Source: an uncultured Acetatifactor sp.
GTDB lineage: Bacteria; Bacillota; Clostridia; Lachnospirales; Lachnospiraceae
Length of the DNA: 64,000 bases
Assembly (NCBI GenBank): GCA_904501885.1
Contig: CAJGCP010000008.1
Span: 1-64,000 of the forward strand
Direction of reading: 5' to 3'
The notes under the pieces were generated by a model. That model was given only the letters and a program-made list of their open reading frames with translations, was not told where the DNA came from and did no database searches. A program made the translations under genes and the position numbers. Of the stretch, positions 42,363 through 51,072 are shown piece after piece (the first letter of the stretch is position 1; each line of letters opens with the position of its first letter).

Positions 42363-43358
42363 ATTCTCATTAAAAGCATTCATAATTAATATTTCCACAC
42401 TGAGCAAGGGGTCTAATGTACCTGACTTAAAGGCGGTTTCCAATTCTACGGATTTGGATACCGCTTTTTTTAACACAGAGGTTTTGAAGGGTGCCGCCTG
42501 TTTCACTAACTTGGTTGCGATGAAAGGTGCCAAGCCCATCTTGGCGGCGATATCCGCAGAACCATACCCTCTGGCGCTCAAATCCTTGGCCTGTAACAGT
42601 TGGTTACATAGGCGTCCGATGTGGTATAAAATGCGGCTGGGAGGCTCCTTTTGTGCTAATAAATCGTAGTATAGTTCCAAGGCCCGTTTCTGATTGCCTG
42701 TGGCAAGTGCATTGATCATATCGAAAATCTGAGTGCTGATTTGTGTGGAGCAGGTGGATTCCACATCAGCATCTGTAATCACATCCCGGTCCATACAATA
42801 GCAGAGGAGCTTTTCTAACTCGGACTGGATGTTGCTCATATCGGTGCCGGTTTTGCTGAGGAAAAGTTCCAGGGTTTGTTCGGAAATTTTTTTGTTTTCT
42901 TTTTTCAGTGTGCCCAGGATCCAAAGCTTCAATGTTCTTTCGTCCTGCACGGAAAAGTCCGCAGCGTGTCCCAAGGCGGATACTGCCTTGTACAGACGGG
43001 AGCGCTTGTCCACCTCGCTTTCGGTGAAGATGAAGCAACTGGTTTCGCAGGGAGTGCCGGAGAGGTACTCTGCCAATACATCTCCGCCGGACTTGAATAA
43101 TCCGCTATCGGAGATGAAAATCACTCTGCGTTCCGCCAGAAACGGCATGGTTTCTGACAGGTCCACAATTTCACCCAGAGGGAGATCCTTGCCCTGATAA
43201 AAGTGGACATTCATGGTATCCCCTTCGGTGCACAAAGCCTGCTCTAAGCGTTTGCGATATTGCAGACGCAGGTAGCGTTCTTCTCCAAATAGAAGATAGG
43301 CTTTTTTGAAGTTGTTTTGTTTCAAGTCGTCGTTTAATTGCTTCATGAAATCATACAC
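42360..43358 (-). CDS. holA: DNA polymerase III delta subunit
   Basis: The 332-residue clamp-loader subunit opens the beta sliding clamp. It shows the HolA pattern: YLLFGEERYLRLQYRKRLEQ at the N-terminus, the mid-domain VIFISDSG, and a C-terminal helical collar region with RILYHIGRLCNQLLQAKDL. As in the family, it lacks a working Walker motif. It is a single minus-strand gene. Confidence 0.9.
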   Translation of the reverse strand: MYDFMKQLNDDLKQNNFKKAYLLFGEERYLRLQYRKRLEQALCTEGDTMNVHFYQGKDLPLGEIVDLSETMPFLAERRVIFISDSGLFKSGGDVLAEYLSGTPCETSCFIFTESEVDKRSRLYKAVSALGHAADFSVQDERTLKLWILGTLKKENKKISEQTLELFLSKTGTDMSNIQSELEKLLCYCMDRDVITDADVESTCSTQISTQIFDMINALATGNQKRALELYYDLLAQKEPPSRILYHIGRLCNQLLQAKDLSARGYGSADIAAKMGLAPFIATKLVKQAAPFKTSVLKKAVSKSVELETAFKSGTLDPLLSVEILIMNAFNEN

Positions 43359-43640
43359 CTCTTATGTACTATATTTTGCCCTTGAGAGTGCTTTTCTGTC
43401 AAGTATAAATCGCAGAAAGGCTGGTTCCTTCGGAGGAACGGAAATAATTTTTTGACGGATTGGGACGAAAACAGGCAAAGGCGAACGATTTGTGAGATTT
43501 TTTGTTGGCTGGCGTCGAAAGATGCGACTGAATTTTCTTGCCCTTTCAAGGTTTCCTCTTTTATAATTTGAAAGGACCAAATTAGACATTTTGCAACGGG
43601 AAATTCTTGCGAAAGGTGTAAAAAAAGACGGAGGTAGAAC
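43359..43640. promoter_or_regulatory. intergenic region with possible 0A box (43513-43519)
   Basis: The 282 bases between divergent holA and the Spo0A-like gene hold no gene I can support. CGTCGAA at 43513-43519 matches the Spo0A box TGTCGAA at six of seven positions, inside GGCGTCGAAAGATGCGAC. It could be a site for the Spo0A-like protein itself. Confidence 0.3.
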
Positions 43641-44204
43641 ATGGAACAGATGAATGTTACTACTACAAAAGATAATGAGAAGATTTATAGAATTCTGGGA
43701 GATTTGATGAAGGGAGACAAGGAATTTCAAATCATTATTCACGTACCCTCGGCAAAGTCAGAAACTGCGCAGGAGAAGAGTCTTTGGGCAAAGGACAGCG
43801 GAAACAGCGCGAAAGAGAAAAAGTCTGCGAAAAAAGAAATTTTTATTCCGTCCCATGATTTGGAACAGGATGTGACGGATATGATACATGAAATCGGAGT
43901 GCCTGCACATATTAAAGGATATCAGTATTTGCGGGAGGCAATTATGATGTCGGTGGAGGATGCCTCCATGATTAGCTCCATTACCAAGATTTTATATCCC
44001 ACCATAGCCAAGCGGTTTCAAACCACTTCCAGCCGGGTGGAGAGAGCCATCCGTCATGCCATCGAGGTGGCTTGGAGCAGAGGAAAGATGGAAACCCTGG
44101 ATGCGATGTTCGGGTACACTGTTGATGTAAGCAAAGGGAAGCCCACCAACTCGGAGTTCATTGCGTTAATCGCAGACCGCATCCGTCTCTCTTATCGGGA
44201 GTAG
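43641..44204 (+). CDS. Spo0A effector-domain protein without a receiver domain
   Basis: Residues about 77-184 of this 187-residue protein match the Spo0A DNA-binding domain closely: IHEIGVPAHIKGYQYLREA, ITKILYPTIAKRF, the recognition helix SRVERAIRHAIEVAW (131-145), and KPTNSEFIALIADRIRL. The N-terminal 76 residues are not a receiver; they begin with EQMNVTTTKDNEKIYRIL and run into a Lys/Glu/Ser linker, and no phospho-acceptor Asp region is present. GGAGG stands before the start, and no receiver remnant is seen upstream. It probably binds 0A boxes without phosphorylation and so may compete with or bypass Spo0A. Confidence 0.85.
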   Translation: MEQMNVTTTKDNEKIYRILGDLMKGDKEFQIIIHVPSAKSETAQEKSLWAKDSGNSAKEKKSAKKEIFIPSHDLEQDVTDMIHEIGVPAHIKGYQYLREAIMMSVEDASMISSITKILYPTIAKRFQTTSSRVERAIRHAIEVAWSRGKMETLDAMFGYTVDVSKGKPTNSEFIALIADRIRLSYRE

Positions 44205-44264
44205 TGTCTGCTTGTCTTTTGGATGCATGACAGAATGCTTCTTTCAGGCAAGCGAGAAAAGTTC

Positions 44265-44293
44265 TTTTCAGGTGGTGGGGATTGGTGTATAAT
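44265..44293 (+). promoter_or_regulatory. sigma-A promoter of glgA
   Basis: TTTTCA (44265-44270), 17 bases and TATAAT (44288-44293). Confidence 0.6.
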
Positions 44294-44322
44294 TGGCACA
44301 GAGAAGAACATGGAGGTTGTCT

Positions 44323-45753
44323 ATGAAGAAAATCTTATTTGTGGCATCAGAGGCTGTGCCTTTTATCAAAACCGGAGGCCTGGCAGATGTTGTGGGATCT
44401 CTACCCAAGTCCATAGACAGTGAGTACTTTGATGTGCGTGTGATTTTGCCCAAGTATGCCTGCATCAAGCAGGAATGGAAGGAACGCATGCAGTACATCA
44501 CGCATTTTCATATAGACTACAATTGGAACAGCACCTATGTGGGTGTGTTTGAATTGATAGAAGATGGGGTACATTATTATTTCATAGACAATGAGTATTA
44601 TTTCCATCAGGACCAGCCTTACACGGATGACATCCGTTGGGATATCGAGCGTTTTGCTTATTTTTCCAAGGCGGCTCTTTCTGTGTTGCCGGATATTGAT
44701 TTCTGTCCGGATTTGGTGCATTGTCACGACTGGCAGACGGGACTTGTGCCTGCCTTTTTGAAGGAGCAATTTGTGGCAAATCCTTTTTATTCCCATATGA
44801 AGACTGTGTTTACCATTCATAACCTGAAGTTTCAGGGAAGATGGGGCACTTGGGATGTGAAGAACATGACCGGGTTGCCGGATCGGGTGTTTGATGAGGA
44901 ATATGGTGCCAACCTTCTGCGTGCGGGACTTTTGTATGGGGACGCCATCACCACCGTCAGCGATACCTATGCGGAAGAAATTAAGACACAGTATTACGGG
45001 GAAGGTATGGACGGCATCCTGCGTATGCGCAGTGGCGATTTGCGTGGTATTGTGAATGGCATTGATTATACGGATTTTAATCCTGAATCGGATCCCTTGA
45101 TTGTAAAAAATTATGATCAAAGTACCTTCCGCAAGGATAAGAGTAAGAATAAAAGAGCATTGCAGAGAGAGTTGGGTCTCCCTGTGGATGAAAAGAAAAT
45201 GATGATTGGGATCGTATCCCGACTAACCGACCAGAAGGGCATGGATTTGATTGCCTGTGTGTTGGATGAATTGTGTGCTGATGAGATTCAGTTGGTGGTG
45301 TTGGGCACCGGCGAGGAACGATACGAGAATATGTTCCGTCATTTTGCATGGAAATACGGGGACAAGGTGGCTGCCAACATTTGTTATAGCGAGGCACTGT
45401 CACATAAGGTGTACGCTTCCTGCGACGCTTTCCTGATGCCCTCCTTATTTGAGCCCTGTGGATTGAGTCAGTTGATGTCCCTGCGTTACGGCACTTTGCC
45501 CATCGTGCGGGAGACCGGAGGACTGAAGGATACGGTAGAACCCTATAACGAATACGAAAGCAAGGGAACAGGATTTAGTTTCACCAACTATAATGCCCAT
45601 GAAATGCTAGGCGTTATCCGTTATGCCCAGCATGTGTTCTACGATAAGAAACGGGAGTGGAACAAGATGGTGGACAGAGCCATGAAGGCAGACTTCTCTT
45701 GGAAGAATTCAGCCAAAAAGTATCAGGAGATGTATGATTGGCTGATTGGGTAA
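44323..45753 (+). CDS. glgA: glycogen synthase (ADP-glucose type)
   Basis: This 476-residue GT5 enzyme extends alpha-1,4-glucan from ADP-glucose. The ADP-glucose-binding KTGGLADVVGSLP is at 16-28, the GIVSRLTDQKGMD stretch opens the second domain, and the EPCGLSQ motif near 380 holds the conserved Glu. The ATG at 44323 has GGAGG six bases upstream. No glgB, glgC or glgP lies in the window. Many clostridia make glycogen early in sporulation, which fits the setting but is inference. Confidence 0.92.
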   Translation: MKKILFVASEAVPFIKTGGLADVVGSLPKSIDSEYFDVRVILPKYACIKQEWKERMQYITHFHIDYNWNSTYVGVFELIEDGVHYYFIDNEYYFHQDQPYTDDIRWDIERFAYFSKAALSVLPDIDFCPDLVHCHDWQTGLVPAFLKEQFVANPFYSHMKTVFTIHNLKFQGRWGTWDVKNMTGLPDRVFDEEYGANLLRAGLLYGDAITTVSDTYAEEIKTQYYGEGMDGILRMRSGDLRGIVNGIDYTDFNPESDPLIVKNYDQSTFRKDKSKNKRALQRELGLPVDEKKMMIGIVSRLTDQKGMDLIACVLDELCADEIQLVVLGTGEERYENMFRHFAWKYGDKVAANICYSEALSHKVYASCDAFLMPSLFEPCGLSQLMSLRYGTLPIVRETGGLKDTVEPYNEYESKGTGFSFTNYNAHEMLGVIRYAQHVFYDKKREWNKMVDRAMKADFSWKNSAKKYQEMYDWLIG

Positions 45754-45766
45754 GGACAGAAGATAT

Positions 45767-47392
45767 ATGTTATTGAAAAACGAACAAAAGAATAATTTCA
45801 TCAAGCAAGCCGGAATTTTGGCAGCGGCGGGAATTATCAGCCGTATTATTGGGCTCCTTTACAGAAGTCCCTTACATGGTGTGATTGGTTCCTTGGGATT
45901 GGGGTATTATCAGTCTGCTTACAATTATTACACCATCATTCTGCTGATTTCTTCTTACAGCATCCCTGCGGCCATATCCAAGGTGATTGCCCAGAAACTG
46001 GCGGTGAAAGAGTACCGCAATGCCCACCGGATTTTCAAATGTGCTCTTTGGTATGTGCTGATGGTGGGTGGTATTGCCAGTCTGTTTTTGTACTTCTGTG
46101 CAGGGATTTTCGTGGCACCGGAAGCCATTCCTGTGCTTCGCACCTTTGCACCTACCATTTTTGTGTATGGTATCTTAGGAGTGCTTCGTGGTTATTTCCA
46201 GGCCCATGGCAGCATGGTGCAGACCTCTGTTTCCCAGATTTTGGAACAGATTGCCAATGCGGTGGTCAGCATCAGTGCGGCGTATCTTTTGATATACAGT
46301 GTGATGGGTACCATGGAGATGCCCGCAGAAGAGGGCGCTCGGGTGATGAGAGCTACCAACGGTGCCATCGGTAGTGCTTTGGGAACCGGGGCCGGTGTGC
46401 TGATTGCACTACTGTTTATGTTGGCGGTTTATCTGCTGAATAAGGGGCTCATGGATCGTAGAATTTTGGCAGATGAGCATGAAAAAGAGGATTCCTATGG
46501 AAAAATCCTCAAAGCCATCACCTCGATTGTGACACCTTTTATTTTAAGTACCGCTGTTTACAATTTGAGCGGTGCGGTGAACAATACGATATATACGAAA
46601 ATTTTCCCTATGTTCCGGGAGACCGCCGGTGTGGATATTTATTCCGGCTGGGGTGTGTTTGCGGGACAGGCGTTGACCATATCCAATATTCCCATTGCCT
46701 TTGCATCCGCAATGGCTTCCGCCATGATTCCTTCTGTGGCAGCCCATATGGCAGAGAAAAATGTGGAAAAGGCAAAGGAAAAAATCGGACTTGCCATCAA
46801 GACCACAATGTTGATTTCCATTCCCTGTGCAGTGGGTGTGTTTGCATTGGCAAGACCCATCACGGCGTTTCTCTTCCCGCGCAATTTGGCGGCGGAAGAA
46901 ACTATGGCAACCTATCTGTTGATGGCTCTGGCACTGTCCGTGGTATTCTACGCATTGTCTACCTTAAGCAGCTCCATTCTGCAAGGTTTGGGCAAAGTAA
47001 ATGCCCCCATATTTAATGCGGGCTTTGCTTTGATTGGCCAGACGCTGCTGGCACTGGGATTATTATTGTTTACCAATTTGGATTTATACAGTATTGCCAT
47101 TGCCAATACAGTCTACGCAGGGATCATGTGCTGGTTGAACCAAAGGTCCGTACGCAAGGCGGTGGGATACCGACAGGAGATAAAGCAGACTTTTGTCATT
47201 CCGGGTATCGCAGCAATCTGCATGGGACTGATTGCCCGAGTGGCATATCAGGCATTGCTTCTGTGGAGTGGCAGCCTGGTGCTGGCCCTGATCCTCAGTG
47301 TTTTGCTTGGGGCGTTGGTTTATTTTGCCATCATGCTACTGACAGGTGGCCTCAAGGCAGAAGCGTTATTCCGGAAATATCGGAAGAAATAG
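45767..47392 (+). CDS. SpoVB/MurJ-type polysaccharide flippase
   Basis: The 541-residue membrane protein has about 14 membrane segments and belongs to the MOP superfamily (SpoVB, MurJ, Wzx). It has GIISRIIGLLYRSPLH near the N-terminus and LSSSILQGLGK in the second half. Such proteins flip lipid-linked sugars; SpoVB acts in spore cortex synthesis, but MurJ-like function is as likely. It starts 13 bases after glgA with AAGGACAGAAG upstream. Its 3' end overlaps rqcH on the other strand by 41 bases. Confidence 0.85.
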   Translation: MLLKNEQKNNFIKQAGILAAAGIISRIIGLLYRSPLHGVIGSLGLGYYQSAYNYYTIILLISSYSIPAAISKVIAQKLAVKEYRNAHRIFKCALWYVLMVGGIASLFLYFCAGIFVAPEAIPVLRTFAPTIFVYGILGVLRGYFQAHGSMVQTSVSQILEQIANAVVSISAAYLLIYSVMGTMEMPAEEGARVMRATNGAIGSALGTGAGVLIALLFMLAVYLLNKGLMDRRILADEHEKEDSYGKILKAITSIVTPFILSTAVYNLSGAVNNTIYTKIFPMFRETAGVDIYSGWGVFAGQALTISNIPIAFASAMASAMIPSVAAHMAEKNVEKAKEKIGLAIKTTMLISIPCAVGVFALARPITAFLFPRNLAAEETMATYLLMALALSVVFYALSTLSSSILQGLGKVNAPIFNAGFALIGQTLLALGLLLFTNLDLYSIAIANTVYAGIMCWLNQRSVRKAVGYRQEIKQTFVIPGIAAICMGLIARVAYQALLLWSGSLVLALILSVLLGALVYFAIMLLTGGLKAEALFRKYRKK

Positions 47393-49088
47393 TCATGGAA
47401 TAATTGGTATAGTACACGACAAACCCGGGTTTTGCACCACCGGGTTTTTTAATGTTTTTCTTTTGGGTATAGTCGATTTCCACCTTGTCCTGGGCGCGGC
47501 CCTTGGAGTAGTATGCTGCCAGCCGGGCTGCCTCTTCAAAGGTGCGGTCAGGCAGTTCCTGCCCATGTTCTACCTTTACAATGACATGGGAACCGGGCAT
47601 CTGCTTGGCGTGGAACCACCAATCATTTCCTGTGGCAAAATCAAAGGTCAGGGCATCGTTCTGGTAATTATTCTTTCCCACATACATATGGAACCCGTCG
47701 CTGCTTAGATAGTGGAAGGGCTTGCTGGTAATTTTTTCTTTTTTGCCATGTCCTTTTCGTTTGATGTAGCCACTTTGGGTCAGCTCCTCTTTGATTTCTG
47801 CCAAATCCTCCTCGTGGAGCGCGATGTCCAAGGCATTGGAAACAGACTCCAAGTGTTGGATTTCTTCTTTTACCTGTAGCGTCAATTCGGAAAGCGCCTC
47901 ATAGGTGCGCTTCATTTTATTGTATTTATCAAAATATTTTTTTGCATTTTCAATGGGAGACAGGTCGGTATCCAAAGGGATTTTGACTGTTTCTCCGGTG
48001 TAATAATTTACCGTTTCCAGGTGTTTGGCGCCTGTTTCCACACCGTAGCCGTAAGCGGTCAAAAGTTCCCCGTAGATGCGGTAGGTTTCCCGTTTTTCAG
48101 TATCCTGCATTTGCTTTAACTGTAGGTCATATTTTTTCACATTCCGTTCCAAGGCAGTCTGTACGATACGACGCAGGTCTGCGGATTTTTGGCGGATACG
48201 GGTCAGCGTATTTTTCTCTGCGTAATACTGTTCTACCAACCGGGAAATGGAAGGGTAGTCCACCGTGTGTCCCTGATAGATGGTCATAGGTAATGCAGAA
48301 AATTCCACAGGGGAATCATTTTCGTAGGCAATGCAGGGGGAGAAACTCCCGGCGGTGATATCCTGTAATGCTTCCATCAGGGTGTGGTAGAGCCTGCGAT
48401 ACTCATTTTCCTGCAAAGAGGCAGTGGGCAGTTCCCCGTCGATGCCGGCGCGATAACATAACTCCTGGGCCATAATGGGGGAAATGCCGGTCAGGCTGCC
48501 ATAAAGTGCCTTGTAGGTGGGCTGGGGTTTGTCTGCAAGTAAGGTGCGCAGGGACATAAAATCCACCTGGTAGGGGTCTTTTTTCTCCTGTACCATGGGT
48601 ATAAAATAGGACTTGCCGGGCAACACTTCACGAACGGAACTGACGGCAGCGGAAACATGTTTGATGCTGTCGATGATGGTGCCGTCTGCCTGGCAGAAGA
48701 TAATATTGCTGTGCTTACCCATAATTTCGATGATTAATGTTTTTTTACATAAATCACCCATTTCGTCCAAATGCTCAATGTGGATGTTGACGATACGCTC
48801 AAGACCGGGTTGTGTGATATCTATGATCCGGCCGTTCTGCAGATGTTTGCGTAGAAGCATACAAAAATTAGGCGCAGTCATAGGACTGGGCTTATTTTGT
48901 TCTGTCAGATAAATCAAAGGCAGGGATGCCTCTGCGGAGAGTAGCAGGCGCTTCTGACCGGATGCGTGTTTGATGGTAAGCAAAAGCTCGTCTGTCTCCG
49001 GCTGGGCGATTTTATAGAGCCTGCCTCCCAGAATTTCATTTTTCAGTTCGTGTACAATACCTGCGATTGCCACACCGTCAAAAGCCAT
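47352..49088 (-). CDS. rqcH: RqcH-type ribosome quality control factor (NFACT)
   Basis: The 578-residue protein has the NFACT layout: N-terminal NFACT-N domain (MAFDGVAIAGIVHEL, GGRLYKIAQP), helix-hairpin-helix, a long coiled coil (about 280-430), and the C-terminal NFACT-R domain (YVGKNNYQNDALTF, DWWFHAKQMPGSHV, KPGGAKPG). RqcH binds stalled 50S subunits and adds alanine tails to unfinished chains. The same family was long called fibronectin-binding protein. Its last codons overlap the end of the flippase gene. Confidence 0.92.
   Translation of the reverse strand: MAFDGVAIAGIVHELKNEILGGRLYKIAQPETDELLLTIKHASGQKRLLLSAEASLPLIYLTEQNKPSPMTAPNFCMLLRKHLQNGRIIDITQPGLERIVNIHIEHLDEMGDLCKKTLIIEIMGKHSNIIFCQADGTIIDSIKHVSAAVSSVREVLPGKSYFIPMVQEKKDPYQVDFMSLRTLLADKPQPTYKALYGSLTGISPIMAQELCYRAGIDGELPTASLQENEYRRLYHTLMEALQDITAGSFSPCIAYENDSPVEFSALPMTIYQGHTVDYPSISRLVEQYYAEKNTLTRIRQKSADLRRIVQTALERNVKKYDLQLKQMQDTEKRETYRIYGELLTAYGYGVETGAKHLETVNYYTGETVKIPLDTDLSPIENAKKYFDKYNKMKRTYEALSELTLQVKEEIQHLESVSNALDIALHEEDLAEIKEELTQSGYIKRKGHGKKEKITSKPFHYLSSDGFHMYVGKNNYQNDALTFDFATGNDWWFHAKQMPGSHVIVKVEHGQELPDRTFEEAARLAAYYSKGRAQDKVEIDYTQKKNIKKPGGAKPGFVVYYTNYSMTISSDISGITLLP
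47421..47450 (+). terminator. terminator of the flippase gene inside the rqcH coding region
   Basis: AACCCGG (47422-47428) and CCGGGTT (47440-47446) with an 11-base loop are followed by TTTT. On the other strand this sequence encodes the conserved GGAKPG end of RqcH. Confidence 0.6.
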
Positions 49089-49157
49089 TGGTCTACGCCT
49101 CCTTTGCTTAGTGAGAAAAGTATAGCAGAAAACTTGGCAAAAAGGAAGTCCTTATCC

Positions 49158-49186
49158 TTGACGATTTGGCGTTCATACTTTATAAT
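49158..49186 (+). promoter_or_regulatory. sigma-A promoter of the yicC-gmk-rpoZ operon
   Basis: TTGACG (49158-49163), 17 bases and TATAAT (49181-49186). Confidence 0.75.
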
Positions 49187-49256
49187 ATAATGAAATATGC
49201 GAAAGTCTGCCCAGGGATAGTTTGGGGAACGGACAGAAGAGATTTAGGAGTATCCC

Positions 49257-50135
49257 ATGATAAAGAGTATGACCGGTTTCGGCAGATGTGAGGTGGCCGA
49301 AAATAATCGAAAATTTACAGTGGAAATGAAGGCGGTAAACCACCGCTATTTGGATGTGAATGTGAAATTGCCCAAGGCATTGAATTTCTTTGAGCTTCCC
49401 ATCCGCAACGAGTTAAAGAACTATATGTCCCGAGGTAAGGTGGATGTATTTATTTCCTATGAGGATATGTCTGAGAAGACTTCCAATGTCCGTTACAACA
49501 AGGAAGTGGCAGAAGAATATTTAACCCATCTGCGCCAGATGGCAGAAGATTTTGATTTGGGTTTTGATGTGCGCGTTTCTAATTTGTCCAAATATCCGGA
49601 AGTGTTCACCATGGAAGAAGTAAGCATGGATGAAGAAGAACTCTGGAAAGAATTAAAGAAGGCATTGGCCGGCGCGGCAGAGCAGTTTGTAGAGTCCCGT
49701 GTGGTAGAAGGTGAGAAATTAAAGGCTGACCTGATTGGCAAGTTGGACAACATGCTGGAACTGGTTTCCAAGGTGGAAGAGCGTTCTCCTCAGATTATTG
49801 CAGAGTATCGCAAGAAATTAGAGGATAAGGTGCGCGAACTGTTGGAAGACCGAATTGTAGATGAGGGCAGACTTCTCACAGAAGTTACCATTTTTGCTGA
49901 CAAATCCTGCGTGGACGAAGAGCTGGTACGTCTGCGTAGCCACATAGAGAAGATGAAGACTGACTTGTCCAAGGATGGCTCCATTGGTAAGAATCTGGAT
50001 TTCCTGGCACAGGAGATGAACAGAGAGGCCAATACCACACTGTCCAAGGCGAACGATTTGGAGATTTCCAACATTGCCATCGAGCTGAAGGTGGAAATCG
50101 AAAAAGTGAGAGAGCAGATTCAAAACATCGAGTAA
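49257..50135 (+). CDS. yicC: YicC/YloC family endoribonuclease
   Basis: The 292-residue protein shows the family start MIKSMTGFGR, the VNHRYLDVNVKLP stretch, and a C-terminal helical half ending in ANDLEISNIAIELKVEIEK. YicC proteins are recently recognised endoribonucleases that act with PNPase on small RNAs in Escherichia coli. It is the first gene of a housekeeping operon and stands directly before gmk, a conserved order in Firmicutes. Confidence 0.92.
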   Translation: MIKSMTGFGRCEVAENNRKFTVEMKAVNHRYLDVNVKLPKALNFFELPIRNELKNYMSRGKVDVFISYEDMSEKTSNVRYNKEVAEEYLTHLRQMAEDFDLGFDVRVSNLSKYPEVFTMEEVSMDEEELWKELKKALAGAAEQFVESRVVEGEKLKADLIGKLDNMLELVSKVEERSPQIIAEYRKKLEDKVRELLEDRIVDEGRLLTEVTIFADKSCVDEELVRLRSHIEKMKTDLSKDGSIGKNLDFLAQEMNREANTTLSKANDLEISNIAIELKVEIEKVREQIQNIE

Positions 50136-50149
50136 AGGTGGAATGACAT

Positions 50150-50785
50150 ATGGAACAAAAAGGAATTCTCATCGTCATATCAGGATTTTCCGGTGCAGGA
50201 AAAGGTTCTCTTGTGAAGGCACTCCTGAAGAAGTATCAGAACTATAGCCTGTCAATATCCATGACCACCAGACAACCCAGAGTGAAAGAAGAAAATGGTG
50301 TACACTATTTCTTTGTGACCAAAGAGGAATTCGAAAGAGCTATTGCGGATAACGGCCTGGTTGAGTATGCATGTTACTGCGGTAATTACTATGGCACGCC
50401 CAGAGCCTATGTGGAAAGCGAACTGGCCAAGGGCAACAATGTGATATTGGAAATTGAGATTCAGGGAGCGTTGAAAATCAAAGAGCGGTTCCCGGAGAGT
50501 CTGCTGATTTTCATCACACCGCCAAACGGCGATGAGTTGAAACGCAGACTGGAAGGCAGAGGCACAGAAAGTGCTGAGGTCATTGCCCAGAGACTGGCCA
50601 GAGCAGAGGAAGAATCAGAAGGCATCGAGGCCTATGATTATATAGTGATTAATGATGATTTAGAAGAATGTGTGGAAGAGGTTCACCGTTTGGTGGACGC
50701 GTCCCGCAAGGTACCCATCAGAAGAAAAGAATTGATTCAAGAAATAAGAGAGGACTTAAAGAAGTTCAAGAAAGGAGCAAAGTAA
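50150..50785 (+). CDS. gmk: guanylate kinase
   Basis: The 211-residue enzyme converts GMP to GDP with ATP. The P-loop reads GFSGAGKGS (about 10-18), the GMP-binding MTTRQPRVKEENGVHYFFV follows at about 37-55, and the lid region has RLEGRGTES. It follows yicC by 14 bases and overlaps rpoZ by one base. Confidence 0.95.
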   Translation: MEQKGILIVISGFSGAGKGSLVKALLKKYQNYSLSISMTTRQPRVKEENGVHYFFVTKEEFERAIADNGLVEYACYCGNYYGTPRAYVESELAKGNNVILEIEIQGALKIKERFPESLLIFITPPNGDELKRRLEGRGTESAEVIAQRLARAEEESEGIEAYDYIVINDDLEECVEEVHRLVDASRKVPIRRKELIQEIREDLKKFKKGAK

Positions 50786-51018
50786 TGTTACATCCGTCTT
50801 ATTCAGATTTAATGAAAGTAGTAAACAGTGAGGTAGAACCCGGCGAAACTCCCGTAGTAAACAGCCGTTATTCCATCGTTATGGCTACCGCAAAGAGAGC
50901 GCGCCAGATTATCAATGGTGATGAAGCTTTGGTGGAGGGCAACGAGTTGAAGCCCGTATCCTTGGCAGTAGAAGAACTCAATCAGGGTAAGATCAAAATT
51001 CTGAGCGACGAAGAATAA
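50785..51018 (+). CDS. rpoZ: RNA polymerase omega subunit
   Basis: The 77-residue omega subunit helps assemble RNA polymerase by holding the beta-prime C-terminus. It has the family core NSRYSIVMATAKRARQI and the KPVSLAVEELNQGKIKI end. The start overlaps the gmk stop by one base with AAAGGAG upstream. The gmk-rpoZ order is typical of Firmicutes. Confidence 0.93.
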   Translation: MLHPSYSDLMKVVNSEVEPGETPVVNSRYSIVMATAKRARQIINGDEALVEGNELKPVSLAVEELNQGKIKILSDEE

Positions 51019-51027
51019 GAAAAACAG

Positions 51028-51050
51028 GTAGCTGGTTTGTCGCCAGCTAC
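51028..51050 (+). terminator. hairpin between rpoZ and rimO
   Basis: GTAGCTGG, loop TTTGTCG and CCAGCTAC form a perfect 8-bp stem. Only three T follow, so it may be a partial terminator or processing site. Confidence 0.45.
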
Positions 51051-51072
51051 TTTCAGTTAGGGGACATAAAGT

